Shown one piece after another: positions 36,150 to 46,129 of a DNA stretch of 64,000 bases (positions are counted from its first letter, which is position 1; every line of letters begins with the position of its first letter). Both the position numbers and the translations under genes were made by a program. The stretch comes from Eonycteris spelaea (lineage: Eukaryota > Chordata > Mammalia > Chiroptera > Pteropodidae), in the NCBI GenBank assembly GCA_003508835.1, contig PUFA01000143.1:186001-250000 (forward strand), written 5' to 3'. The notes beneath the pieces were generated by a model. That model searched no databases, was not told the DNA's origin, and worked only from the letters and a program-made list of their open reading frames with translations.

Positions 36150-36446
36150 GTTAATAAAAACAGGCAAGACCCCCACAAAAGCAAAATAAGCCAGGAATAG
36201 GATCAGCTTCTGACCTAGCTTCCAATCGGACGGGGCCACGGAGGCCTGATCTAAGGAAAGAATTAAAATACCACACATCGTTATATGGAGTATGCTTATG
36301 AAAGCCAAGGCAATAAGAAGGTAACTGCATTTTGACCAATCCAGACAGAAAAACACAATACAGACTGACAAGAACAGTAATGAAAGACTGGAATGATTCC
36401 ATTTTTCTGAGTGATCCCAAGATGAATTGTACGAAAAGTTCCCCAA
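35535..36446 (-). CDS. 303-codon chimeric open frame: E-LTR antisense + D leader + matrix/p12 + solo-LTR end
   Basis: An uninterrupted frame built from three elements. Residues 1 to about 22 come from the antisense of the E 5' LTR. Then follows the D leader with two hydrophobic segments (about residues 23-60 and 78-98) and the block APSDWKLGQKLIL. Residue 99 is the matrix Met (MSQASS), and matrix and p12 follow in the same frame. The last dozen residues come from the solo LTR. In the provirus this would resemble an N-terminally extended, membrane-inserted Gag, like glycoGag of murine gammaretroviruses. Expression of this exact frame is unproven; the Met in the E LTR is accidental. Confidence 0.6.
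   Translation of the reverse strand: MGNFSYNSSWDHSEKWNHSSLSLLFLSVCIVFFCLDWSKCSYLLIALAFISILHITMCGILILSLDQASVAPSDWKLGQKLILFLAYFAFVGVLPVFINMSQASSSNCPTPLQCLLNHFKDFRRQAHAYGASVTPFDLQRFCQLDWPTFGTGWSSEGSLDLQTAFQVRNIIYGNPGHPDQVPYIDVWIDIISDAPKYLKDCCSGKESKTTPKSVLFSTPNEQKQKPSGQRPNPLYPVLQAPLEDPEITNPPPYAPYDPVLSPSNKEAEPLLGPPLTCTRVVYQPPQYPDTVPAGASRLKLNST
36150..36380 (-). other. Provirus D gag leader with hydrophobic frame
   Basis: On the minus strand the 77 codons before the gag Met are open, hydrophobic, and in frame with gag. The segment APSDWKLGQ...LAY.AFVG matches the leader frame of provirus E (37243-37455) closely although the two elements differ widely elsewhere. The remainder of the leader is at 54832-55411. 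Confidence 0.7.
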
Positions 36447-36923
36447 AGGCCAGTGGTCAAGAACAATGCCTTACCACCTGGCCAAACCAGCCAAGCCAGC
36501 TAATCGGTGGGCCCATAAGGCACCCCCACCCTTATTTCCTCCTGCACATATTCTGATTACTGCACCCGGCACCTTCTGCACTCGCCCTACCTTCTGCACT
36601 CGGCCCTTTCTGCGCACGGCCCCCTCTATACGCAGCCCCAACTGCACACGACCCCCTTTTGCACGCGGACCTAACAACCTACCACCCAATCCCTTTAAAG
36701 GTCAACCTAACCCCCCAATCAGGTAACGCCAAGGCATCTCCCCAAGGCTTGCGGTTTTACCCTTTAAATTAGGTCCCAGCCCCTCGGTCGGGGCTCCTCT
36801 CAACCACTGCTGCGTCAGTGAACGAGTGGGTCCAAACTCGAGTTTGTCAATAAACTCCCTCTTGCGCTTGCATCGGTGTCAGTTTCCTTCTTGGCTCGTG
36901 GAGTTCCAAACCAGGGCATTACA
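36381..36923 (+). repeat. Provirus E 5' LTR
   Basis: Starts tgaaagactggaatgatt, ends ccagggcattaca. AATAAA at 36849-36854; a TTTAAA box near 36769 could serve the promoter. U3 carries several imperfect C-rich units around ttctgcactcggccc at 36560-36670. An antisense 72-codon and a sense 99-codon frame inside the LTR are incidental. Confidence 0.95.
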
Positions 36924-36926
36924 TTT

Positions 36927-36944
36927 TGGGGGCTCGTCCGGGAT
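36927..36944 (+). promoter_or_regulatory. Primer binding site, tRNA-Pro
   Basis: TGGGGGCTCGTCCGGGAT begins 3 nt after the LTR, the standard proline primer site used by murine leukaemia virus-like elements. All 18 positions match. Confidence 0.95.
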
Positions 36945-37242
36945 CTCCACAGCCTTGAAGGGACACACCGGAGGGAACCTCCCGGCCTGGCCACCCGGTA
37001 AGTGTTTCTTTGTATTGTGTGTTACTTCTCCAGGAGATTTCGACCCGGGTATTATTCTAAACCTGTAAACTCTGAAAAACTCTGACATTCTGTGCAGCAT
37101 ATAGTGGTATTGGGTGGACGCACCCACGGGCCACGGCTGCAGGGGCTTAGGAGACGTCCTAAACCCCATCGGGGTTCCACTACTAGGTAGAGGAACCATC
37201 TGGGTCTTTGGACCGCCTGAACAGAGTCTTTGAAATTTTGTT
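36945..37242 (+). other. Provirus E untranslated leader
   Basis: GC-rich leader between the primer site and the hydrophobic leader frame, the expected location of a splice donor and packaging signal. I could not identify either with confidence. Confidence 0.55.
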
Positions 37243-37455
37243 GTGTCCTGTCTGTCCAGTCTTGCGTCAGTCCGGACCTCTCTGATGTACTGCTATCCTG
37301 TCTTGGCTATAATTTTCTTTTGCTTTTTAGCCTCGCTCTTTGCCTCTGGACTAGCAGCAGCTGCACCTTCTGAGTGGACTCTTGGTCAACGACTCATCCT
37401 GGCTCTCGCCTATCTTGCCTTTGTTGGCCTATTTTCCATTTTTCTTTGTGTCTAA
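37243..37455 (+). CDS. Provirus E hydrophobic leader frame upstream of gag
   Basis: 70 codons ending in TAA only 1 nt before the gag ATG. It has a hydrophobic stretch around residues 18-36, then APSEWTLGQRLIL and a second hydrophobic stretch to the end. The same arrangement is present just upstream of gag in provirus D, where it is in frame with gag. In murine gammaretroviruses an upstream start produces glycoGag, a membrane-anchored Gag; position and hydrophobicity suggest the same kind of product, but this is inference. Here the frame is one nucleotide out relative to gag, so the present copy would end before matrix. The first Met used is only the first in the frame; a non-AUG start is possible. 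Confidence 0.6.
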   Translation: MSCLSSLASVRTSLMYCYPVLAIIFFCFLASLFASGLAAAAPSEWTLGQRLILALAYLAFVGLFSIFLCV

Positions 37456-37456
37456 C

Positions 37457-38243
37457 ATGGGTCAGACTACTTCTTCTCCCCTAGATCTCCTGACCAGCCA
37501 CTTCAAAGATGTTTGCGAGCGTGCTCATAGGCTCTCAGTAGAGATCCGGAAGAACAAATTAGTCACTTTTTGCAGTGCGAATGGCCATCCTTCAACGTCG
37601 GATGGCCCCCTGAAGGTTCCTTTGACCTGTCCCTCGTTTCAGCCATAGAAAACATCTCTTTTGAGGCTGCCTTTCCAGTAACCCGGCCTGACTGGGACTA
37701 TAACACAGCAGGAGGTAAGGAGAGACTCCAAGTGTACCGCCAGGCTCTATTGGCAGGTCTCAAAGTGGCCGCTAGAAGGCCCACTAATTTGACTAAGGTA
37801 TATGATCTAAGACAGGGACAAGACGAGAGTCCGGCTGCCTTTCTAGAGAAAATGATAGATGCTTTCCGCCAATATACCCCTATTGATCCTGAGAAGCCTG
37901 AAAACTTGGGGACGGTGGCGTTAGCATACATCAATCAGTCGGCACCAGACATTAAGAAAAAGTTACAAAAGATAGAGAGATTAGGTGAAAAGCAGCTTAG
38001 GGACCTAGTTGAGGCAGCAGAAAAAGTTTATAATAATAGAGATACTCCTGAGGAAAAACAGATCAAGGCAGAGAAGAGACAGAATCGTGACCTGGCCCGG
38101 ATCCTGTTGGCTGCCACGGCTGAACCCAGGGAATGCCAACGACAGCTCAAACAACTGACATCAGAAGAAAAACCGCAGGTAAAGGTAGGCCGCCCCTGGG
38201 CAAAAACCAATGTGCCTATTGCAAGGAAGAAGGACACTGGGAT
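37457..38243 (+). pseudogene. Provirus E gag with p12 and N-terminal capsid deleted
   Basis: Starts MGQTTSSPLD, keeping Gly2 for myristoylation. Matrix changes frame near 37570 (one break) and continues EWPSFNVGWPPEGSF. After SAIENI the frame jumps directly to capsid (PVTRPDWDYNTAGG), so p12 and the N-terminal part of capsid are missing. Capsid runs through YTPIDPEKPENLG to the basic region. Nucleocapsid has the start of a zinc knuckle, [10 protein letters not shown], but the last Cys is lost where pol begins. The open part in this frame is 237 codons (37570-38283). Nonfunctional as a complete Gag. Confidence 0.88.
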
Positions 38244-40201
38244 TCTGTGGCAGCAGGATGGCCTGCTTGCCTCCGCATCATAGCGGCAACCTTGCTAGTC
38301 AAGGATGCAGATAAAATAACTCTGGGACAGTCCCTTTACATCACCACCCCTCATGCCATTGAGGGAATCCTTAAACAACCCCCTGACCGGTGGTTAAGCA
38401 ATGCCAGACTCACTCATTACCAAAGCCTACTTCTCAACCCCACCAGGATTGTTTTTCAGCCGCCTATCAACCCAGCTACTTTGCTGCCTAACCCGGATCT
38501 AGACGCCCCACTCCATGACTGTGCAGACATCTTGGCCCAGGTCCACGGAGTACGAGCAGACTAAAGGACCAACCCATACCTGGAGCCTGCACCTGGTACA
38601 CTGACGGGAGCAGCTTCGTCCGGAACGGCCAAAGGTATGCGGGAGCGGCTGTAGTCTCAGAAACAGAAGTTATATGGGCGGAGCCCTTGCCGCCCGGGAC
38701 TTCGGCCCAACGGGCTGAACTCATTGCCCTAACTAAGGCATTAACTCTAGGAAAGGACAAAACTTTGAACATTTATACTGACAGCAGATATGCCTTTGCT
38801 ACTGCTCATATTCACGGAGCTATATACAGAGAACGGGGCATGTTAACTGCTGAAGGAAAAGCCATTAAGAACAAAGATGAAATCCTGGCCTTGCTCGCCC
38901 CCTCTGGCTGCCAAAGAAACTAGCTATTATACATTGTCCGGGACATCAGAAAGCCAACGACCCAGTGTCCAGGGGAAACTCGTTAGCAGACCAAGCGGCT
39001 AGAGAAGTAGCCCAATCTGAAGTTATCTTAACTGCCAACCTCCCAGACCCAGGGGGCCCTACCTTGCCTGACAATCCCACATATACCCAAGAAGACTTAA
39101 ATTGGATATCAAAACAGCCCACAGCTACAGAACACCTAGGCTGGTGGCACACCGAAACAGGACAAATAATTCTCCCTAAAAAGCTAGGGGAACAACTCTT
39201 GTACAAGGTTCATCGGACTACCCACATGGGTGTACAGAAAATGCAAGACCTCATCAGGTGGACTAATATCAGGTTCCAAGGTGCCAACGCTAAAATTGAA
39301 GACATTGTAGCCCAGTGCCGAGCATGCCAGATGACAAACGCCAAGCGGAACACGGCACAACCTGGTTCCAGGTTACGAGGAACCAGACCAGGTGCTTATT
39401 GGGAAACTGATTTCACAGAACTTAAAAGGGGACTTTTGGCTATAAGTACTTACTGTTTTTATAGACACTTTTTCAGGTTGGGTAGAAGCCTTCCCTACTA
39501 AACATGAGACTGCCAACATAGTAGCTAAGAAGATTCTAGAAGACATCCTACCCAGGTACGGTTTTCCTGCTATGATAGGATCAGACAATGACCAGCCTTT
39601 ACTTCCAAGGTAATTCAAGGGTTAGCATCTATAATTGGGGCAAATTGGAAATTACATTGTGCATATAGACCCCAAAGTTCAGGTCAGGTAGAAAGAATGA
39701 ATAGAACCCTAAAAGAGACCTTAACTAAATTAGCCCAGGAGACTGGCGGGGACTGGGTGACTCTCCTACCTTATGCCCTCTACAGGGTGTAACACCCCCT
39801 ATAGACTTGGTCTGACCCCCTTCGAAATAATGTTCGGGAGACCTCCCCCAATAATCCCTGCTCTCCAGACTGAAATAATTAATAATCTTGATATTGATGA
39901 CAATCTGCTTATTCGATCTCTCCAAACCCTACAACGTGCTCATAGGGACACCTGGACCAGATTAAGAAGTCTGTACGAGGCTGAACCGCCTCCACAGCCT
40001 CATACTTTTCAGCCGGGCGACTGGGTTTTCATCAGAAGACATCACCGCGAGACCCTTGAACCTCGCTGGAAAGGACCTTACCTAGTCATCCTGACAACAC
40101 CCACCGCTCTCAAGGTTGACGGCCTCACCGCTTGGATTCATCACGCCCACCCCGGCCTGCAGACCTCCACGCTCTCCAGGACCAAATCCACCCCCCTCAC
40201 A
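38244..40201 (+). pseudogene. Provirus E pol remnant: connection, RNase H, integrase
   Basis: Pol begins within the connection domain ([16 protein letters not shown]), fused to the zinc knuckle, in frame with the NC start over 38133-38564. RNase H shows the YTDGSSF active-site block near 38600 and [16 protein letters not shown] near 38775; a frame break lies near 38915. Integrase (38965-39501 and later pieces) has HRTTHMG and CRACQ zinc ligands, the first catalytic Asp in ETDFTEL, the second in GSDND and the Glu in QVERMNR, spread over three frames. The C-terminal SH3-like domain is in the frame 39773-40462. Protease and the polymerase domain are absent. Confidence 0.88.
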
Positions 40202-42076
40202 ATGGACAGTCTCCAGAGACTCTGGCAACCCTCTAAAAATCCGCATACAAAAACTGTAAGACTATTAATTTTTCTCTTTTACATATGCTCTGTCACTGCC
40301 GAGTACAACCGCCACCAACCTAAGGTATGGGAGCTTATAGCAACTGAGACAGGCAAAGTTGTTGCCAAAAATACTACCAGTCACAGTGCTCCAGAGATCA
40401 GGGTTGACTTATGCTGGCTTGCCAAAGACCCACTCAATGTAGTATTACCATCCAGCCCATGACCGGACGTTATAAGGGTGGACCCGGCTGTGGCACATTA
40501 TCAGCTGAAAAGAACCTCTTAAGGCTAGGACTCTATGTCTGTCCTAATGGAAAATCTAGAAAATGCGAGGGCAATGGACAATTTTCTTGTGCTAATTGGG
40601 ATGTGAAACTATCTCCACTATAAATAACTATAAAAAAATGACAATCATATCAAGCTAATAAGGGGACCAAAACCCTCTACCTGTTCTCCAGGGTCATGCA
40701 ATCCCCTTATAATTACCATCAAGACAGGAAACCCTGCGGGACAACACTATTGGTTGACAGGACAGACGTGGGGTATTAGATTATACCAGACTATACGATT
40801 TAGGATTATATTTTACTGTCCAGGCTAAAGATCTTCCTAGAAAGCCTCACCCTATAGGACCCAACAGCCCCCTCCAAATTCCGGGGCCACCTCAAATTCC
40901 TCCGGCCCACAAACCCGAGGTAACTGTTTCTACAAACACCGGTCCTGCTCCAACTCTAGCTTCCCTAATACCACGACATTTGAACAGCAGCCAGAACCGG
41001 AAGAAGAATTATAACTATGTTAACAAAGGTACATAAGGTCCTAAATAAGACCTCCCCAGATATAGGACAAGATTGTTGGTTATGCCTAAACCCTAAACCC
41101 CCTTATTATGTCGGGGTAGGAGCTTCCCTTAACCTGTTCCAACTTAACAATGAAAAGGAATGTGAATGGGAATCCCCTCGACTCACTTTAGGGGATATAC
41201 AAGGAAGTGAACATGTCTTATTTCACAAAACTATTCCACCATATGGAAACAATCGCCTTATTTTGATAATTGTAATAACACAATTACAGTGCCTCTTTTA
41301 GGCAATCAATATTACAAGGCACCAACTGATACCTGGCTAGCATGCGATAGCGGGCTCACTCACTGTGCTGCCTCAGTCCTTTTCAACTCAGGAGAAGCTC
41401 ACATCTGTATTCTAGTATTTGTACTTCCCCAAGTGTCCCTATACAATGGGCCGGAAGGCAGACTCCATTTCTTCCATCAAAACAGGTTACAAAAAGGGCT
41501 GTGCCGGTCCTAGTGCCCCTCCTTGTTGGCCTTGGGCTTGCTCGGCAGCTGTAGGTACTACGGCCATCATCAAAGGAGAACATGATTTACATGAACTAGG
41601 AATGCAGATCGATGCTGACATCAGAACTTTAAAGGATACTATTAGTAGGCTAGAACTACAGGTAGACTCTCTCGCTGAAGTAGCTCTCCAAAATAGAAGG
41701 GGACTCAACCTACTGTTCTTAGAACAAGATGGTCTCTGTATGGCCTTAGGAGAGACCTGCTGTTTTTATGCCAATAATTCTGGCGTAATCAGAGAAAGCC
41801 TTCGGCTCATAAAAGAAACCTAGATGAAAGGAGAAACAAAGAACTGAATCCCAGAATTAGTATTCCAAAATGTTCAATTGGTCCCCCTGGCTAACCACCC
41901 TACTCTCGGCCCTGGTGGGACCACTTATCCTCTTCCTCCTAATAATTACATTTGGGCCTTGTATCCTAAGTCGTCTTTTAAGCCTTATCTGGGATAAATT
42001 TAACACCATCAAGCTATTTGTACTCCATCAACAGGGATATAATCTCTCTCAAAATAAAAAGAAACCCCTTTTTTAA
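40202..42076 (+). pseudogene. Provirus E env (SU and TM), frame-broken
   Basis: A Met at 40202 lies in the same frame as integrase and is followed by a hydrophobic signal segment (LLIFLFYICSV). SU pieces follow at 40411-40623 and 41017-41301. The latter has the CWLC motif (41074-41085), the CXXC used by gammaretroviral SU for its disulfide with TM. TM is open at 41419-41823, with a hydrophobic fusion-peptide-like region near 41530, a heptad region, LQNRRGL, and the CX6CC motif CMALGETCC (41737-41763). The membrane anchor and tail are at 41870-42076 in another frame. At least four breaks; no intact envelope. Confidence 0.87.
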
Positions 42077-42140
42077 CCTGCTAATTTTTTGCTTCTGTAT
42101 ATACACTTGCTTGCTTAAGATTAAGCACTTTTGTATCTTA

Positions 42141-42151
42141 AGAAGGGGGAA
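42141..42151 (+). promoter_or_regulatory. Provirus E polypurine tract
   Basis: AGAAGGGGGAA lies immediately before the 3' LTR and would prime plus-strand DNA synthesis. Confidence 0.85.
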
Positions 42152-42693
42152 TGAAAGACTGGAATGATTCCATTTTTCTGAGTGATCCCAAGATGAATTG
42201 TACGAAAAGTTCCCCAAAGGCCAGTGGTCAAGAACAATGCCTTACCACCTGGCCAAACCAGCCAAGCCAGCTAATCGGTGGGCCCTTAAGGCACCCCCAC
42301 CCTTATTTCCTCCTGCACATATTCTGATTACTGCACCCGGCACCTTCTGCACTCGGCCTACCTTCTGCACTCGGCCCTTTCTGCGCACGGCCCCCTCTAT
42401 ACGCAGCCCCAACTGCACACGACCCCCTTTTGCACGCAGACCTAACAACCTACCACCCAATCCCTTTAAAGGTCAACCTAACCCCCCAATCAGGTAACGC
42501 CAAGGCATCTCCCCAAGGCTTGCGGTTTTACCCTTTAAATTAGGTCCCAGCCCCTCGTCGGGGCTCCTCTCAACCACTGCTGCGTCAGTGAACGAGTGGG
42601 TCCAAACTCGAGTTTGTCAATAAACTCCCTCTTGCGCTTGCATCGGTGTCAGTTTCCTTCTTGGCTCGTGGAGTTCCAAACCAGGGCATTACA
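42152..42693 (+). repeat. Provirus E 3' LTR
   Basis: 542 bp, differing from the 5' LTR at four positions by eye. AATAAA at 42619-42624. Directly followed by AGGT and antisense L1. The last ~70 bp are identical in the 5' LTR, this copy, the fragment at 55412 and the solo LTR at 55793, so a crossover here would leave no trace. Confidence 0.95.
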
Positions 42694-43010
42694 AGGTGTT
42701 AATTCTTCTTTGAATGTTTGGTAAAATTTGCCTATGAAGCCATCTCATCCAGGACTTCAGTTTTTCATGAGTTTTTTGTTTATTACTGATTCTATTTAGT
42801 TGGTGGTAATTGGTCATTCAGATTTTCTATTTCTTCTTGACCCAGTCTTGGGAGAGTGTATGTTTCTAGGAATGTGTCTATTTCTCTAGACTGTCCAATT
42901 TGTTGGCACATATGTGCTCATAGTATTTTCTTGTGATCCTTTGTATTTCTGTGGAGTCTACAGTTATTTTTCCTTTTTCATTTCTGATTTTATCTATTTG
43001 AGTTCTCCCT
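42694..43010 (-). repeat. 317-bp L1 segment duplicated in inverse at 55475-55792
   Basis: The reverse complement of this stretch is the same as 55475-55792 apart from one extra base there (agtctagagaaat here, agtctagaagaaat there). The similarity ends at CTCCCT (43005-43010), which pairs with AGGGAG at the other junction. Confidence 0.93.
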
Positions 43011-44161
43011 TTTTTCTTCAATGAGTCTAGTTTATCAATTTTGTTTATCCTTTCAAAGAACCAGCTCTTAGTTTCATTCATCTTTCATATTGTTTCCCAG
43101 ACTCTATTTCATTTATTTCTCTCTGATCCTTATTATTTCCTTCCCTCTACTCACTTTGGGCTTTGTTTGTGTTCTTTTTCTAGTTCTTTTAAGTGTAAAA
43201 TTAGATTGTTTATTTGAGCTTTTTCTTGTTTCTTGAGGTAGGCCTGTATTGCTATGAATTTCCCTCTTAGGACTGCTTTCGCTGTATCCCATAGGTTTTG
43301 AGTCATTGGGTTTTCATTTTTATTTGTCTCTAGGTATCTTCAATTTCTTTCTTGATCTCATTGCTAACCCATTCATTGGTTAGTAGCATGTTAATTAGCC
43401 TCCAGGTATTTGTGTATTTTCTATTTTTTCCTTTTAGTTGATTTCTAGTTTCATATCATTGCAATCAGAGGAGATGGTTGATATCATTTTAATCTCCTTA
43501 AATTTATTAAGACTTATTTTGTATCCTAACATGCATCTATCCTGGAAATGTTTCATGTGTGCTTGAGGAGAATGTATATTTTGCTACTTTCATGCAAAAT
43601 GTTCTGAAAAAAATCTATTAGGTCCATCTTGTCTAGTGTGTCTTTGAGGCCCATTGTTTCCTTGTAGATTTTCTGTCCAAAAGATCTGTCCATTGGTGTT
43701 GATGGGGTGTTAAAGTCCCCTACTATGAATGTATAACTGTTAATCTCTCCCTTTATATCAGTCAATAATCACTTTATATATATAGGTATCCCTGTGTTAG
43801 GTGCATATTTGTTTACTAAGGCTATGTCCTCTTGTACTGATCCCTTTATCATTATGTAAAGCCCTTCTTTGTCTCAAAGACACACTGGATTTTTTTGTTT
43901 TAAAGTTTATTTTGTCTGATATAAGTATTGCTACCCCAGCTTCTTTTTCATTTCCATTTGCGTGAAATATTTTTTTCTATCTCTTTACTTTCAGTCTGTG
44001 AGTGTCATTTGGTTTGAAGTGGGTCTCTTGTAGACAGCATATGCATGAGTCTTGTTTTCTTATTTAGCTACTCTATGTCTTTTGATTGGAGCATTTAATC
44101 CATTTAGATAGAAGGTGATTATTGATAGGTACATAGTTAATGCCATTTTATCATTCGTATT

Positions 44162-44207
44162 TATGTATATGTATGTATGTATATATGTATGTATGTATGT
44201 GTATATG
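44162..44207 (+). repeat. (TATG)n microsatellite
   Basis: About ten TATG units with interruptions, within the L1. Confidence 0.85.
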
Positions 44208-46129
44208 AATTTTTCTTTCACTTCTTACTGACGTTCTTTTAACATTTCTTGTAATACTGGCTTGTTGGTGATGAATTCTTTATGTTTTTCCCTGTCAGGA
44301 AGCTCTTTATCTCACCTTCTATTTTAATTAAAAGGCTTGATGGGTAGAGTATTCATGGTTATAAATTCTTGTTTTTCGTAACTGAATATTTCTTGCCAGT
44401 CCTTCTGGCCTGCAAAGTTTCTGTTGAAAAATCAGCAGACATTCTTATGGGGTTACCTTTACAAGTAACTAGCTTCCTTTCTCTTGTTGCTTTAAGATTC
44501 TCTCTTTGTCTTGACCTTTGGCGTTTTGATATGATGTGTTTTGGTGTGGGTCTGTTTGAATTCCTCTTGTTTGGGACTCTCTATGCTTCCTGAACTTGTA
44601 TGTCTAATTCCTTTGGACTCATTAAGGAAGTTTTCTGTCATATTTCTTCAACTAGATTCTCAATCTCTTGTTCTGTGTCTTCTTCTGTTATTCCTATGAT
44701 GCAGATATTGTTATGCTTCATGTCCCAGAGGTCTCTTAAACCAGCCTTATTTTTTAAAATTCTTTTTTCTGTTCTTATTGAGTGTTTTCTGCTACTGTGT
44801 GTTCCAGTTCACTGATTTGATTTTCTGCTTTGTCCAATCTACTATTGAATCCTTCTAGTGTATTCCTCATTTCAGGTATTGTATTCTTCATTTCTGTCTA
44901 GTTCTTTTCTATGGTTTCTACATCCTTTTTCATATTTACTATGTCTCTGTAAAGGTGCCCATTGAGCTCATACATTCGCCCCCTAAATTCATTGAGCATC
45001 CTTATAATCATCATTTTGAACTCTGTCTCTGATAGGTTGCTTATCTCCACTTCATTTAGGTTATTTTCTGGAATTTTCTTCTGTTGTTTTATTTGTGGCA
45101 TGTTTCTCTCATTTTGTTACCTCTGTGTGTTCATTTCTATGTGTTAGATAGATTTGCTTCATATTTCAGCCTTGCCCAGATGGCCTTACGTGAAAGGTGT
45201 CCTCTGTGGCTCAGTGGCACATTCTCCCTGATCACCTATGCCAGGGGCTCTGGACATGATCTTTGTGTGGGTCCTGTGTGATCTCTATTGTACCCAAGCC
45301 TTTATTGATGTGAGTATATCAGTGGATGGGATTAACGCTTGGGCTGATGAGCATTTGGAATGGCTATGCCCATAGAGTATGAATTGCTATGTGGGGGCTG
45401 ACCCCACAGAGTGGAATGTGCCCTTCCAGGCTTGTGTACTTGTTGAGATAACCCTTTGTGTGTACTGCTTAGGAACTAGTCAAGAGTTGCTTTGTTGTTG
45501 TCTAGTGCCAGCCTCTGGGTGCATTGGTTTTGTGGCCCCTTGGGAGGAGGTCCCCAGTAGGTCAAAGTCAGCCGCTGCCTTTGCTTGCTCTTGACTACCT
45601 GGTGAGAGCTCCAAAGCAATCCACAAATGGTCGCTGCCTATACTAGATATATAGGTAAGTGGAACAGAGAATGCTGTAGGTTTCCGTTTGCTTATCCCCA
45701 GTACCAGGCTTGGGGAGGTTAAGCAGAAGCACCAGTTTTCCTCAAGGCCAGAGGCTGCCTCTCAGTTGCCCATAAGACTCTGCAGCTGGAAGAGCCTCTG
45801 GGTGATATGAGTGTTGGGTGGTGCAGGGACTCAAGGAGTCACTTGGATATATTGAGCAGATTTCCCCCTGCCACAGTAGTGTTAGTTTACATGCCAGTGC
45901 TGTCTCTGTGGCCCCCTGTACAAGTCTCAGTTAACAGTAAGGCCAACTACAGCCGACCTCAGGTCTGCAAACACCCAAAATCTGTTTAAGAATTACTGAA
46001 ACTCATGGGCATAAATTTTGTCCACTGGATGCTTCTCTTGGGTGAATGGGCTTTGCATGGGCTGCACAAACTGAGTGTTGTTGCTTGCTATTGAATTTGT
46101 GACCCACGGAAAGCACAGAATGGGACTGC

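Larger units (their letters stand above)
31252..36380 (-). mobile_element. Provirus D body: class I ERV, minus strand, deleted, interrupted by two solo LTRs
   Basis: On the minus strand the order is leader frame, gag (36149 down to 34226), RNase H, integrase, purine tract and 3' LTR. Protease, the polymerase part of reverse transcriptase and all of env are missing; only about 120 bp separate the end of integrase from the LTR. Two class II-like solo LTRs (33663-34092 and 35149-35571) sit inside it with exact 6-bp duplications, so they landed later. The 5' end is cut at 36380 by provirus E. The matching leader and 5' LTR now lie at 54525-55411 in the opposite orientation. Confidence 0.88.
36381..42693 (+). 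mobile_element. Provirus E: class I ERV, tRNA-Pro primer site, LTRs nearly identical
   Basis: A 6.3-kb provirus: 5' LTR, perfect proline primer site, leader with hydrophobic frame, gag with internal deletion, RNase H, integrase, env, purine tract and 3' LTR. The two LTRs (543 and 542 bp) differ by three substitutions and one 1-nt deletion, implying recent insertion, yet the interior has deletions and many frame breaks. The left flank GTAA lies in provirus D and the right flank AGGT in an L1, so the element has no target duplication in place; each flank has its match at a distant junction (55408-55411 and 55789-55792). Confidence 0.93.

Noticed and set aside
36427..36726. 99-codon proline-rich frame, repeated at 42198-42497
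   Set aside because: It lies within the E LTR and is found twice only because the LTR is duplicated; it overlaps U3 regulatory sequence and has no known counterpart.
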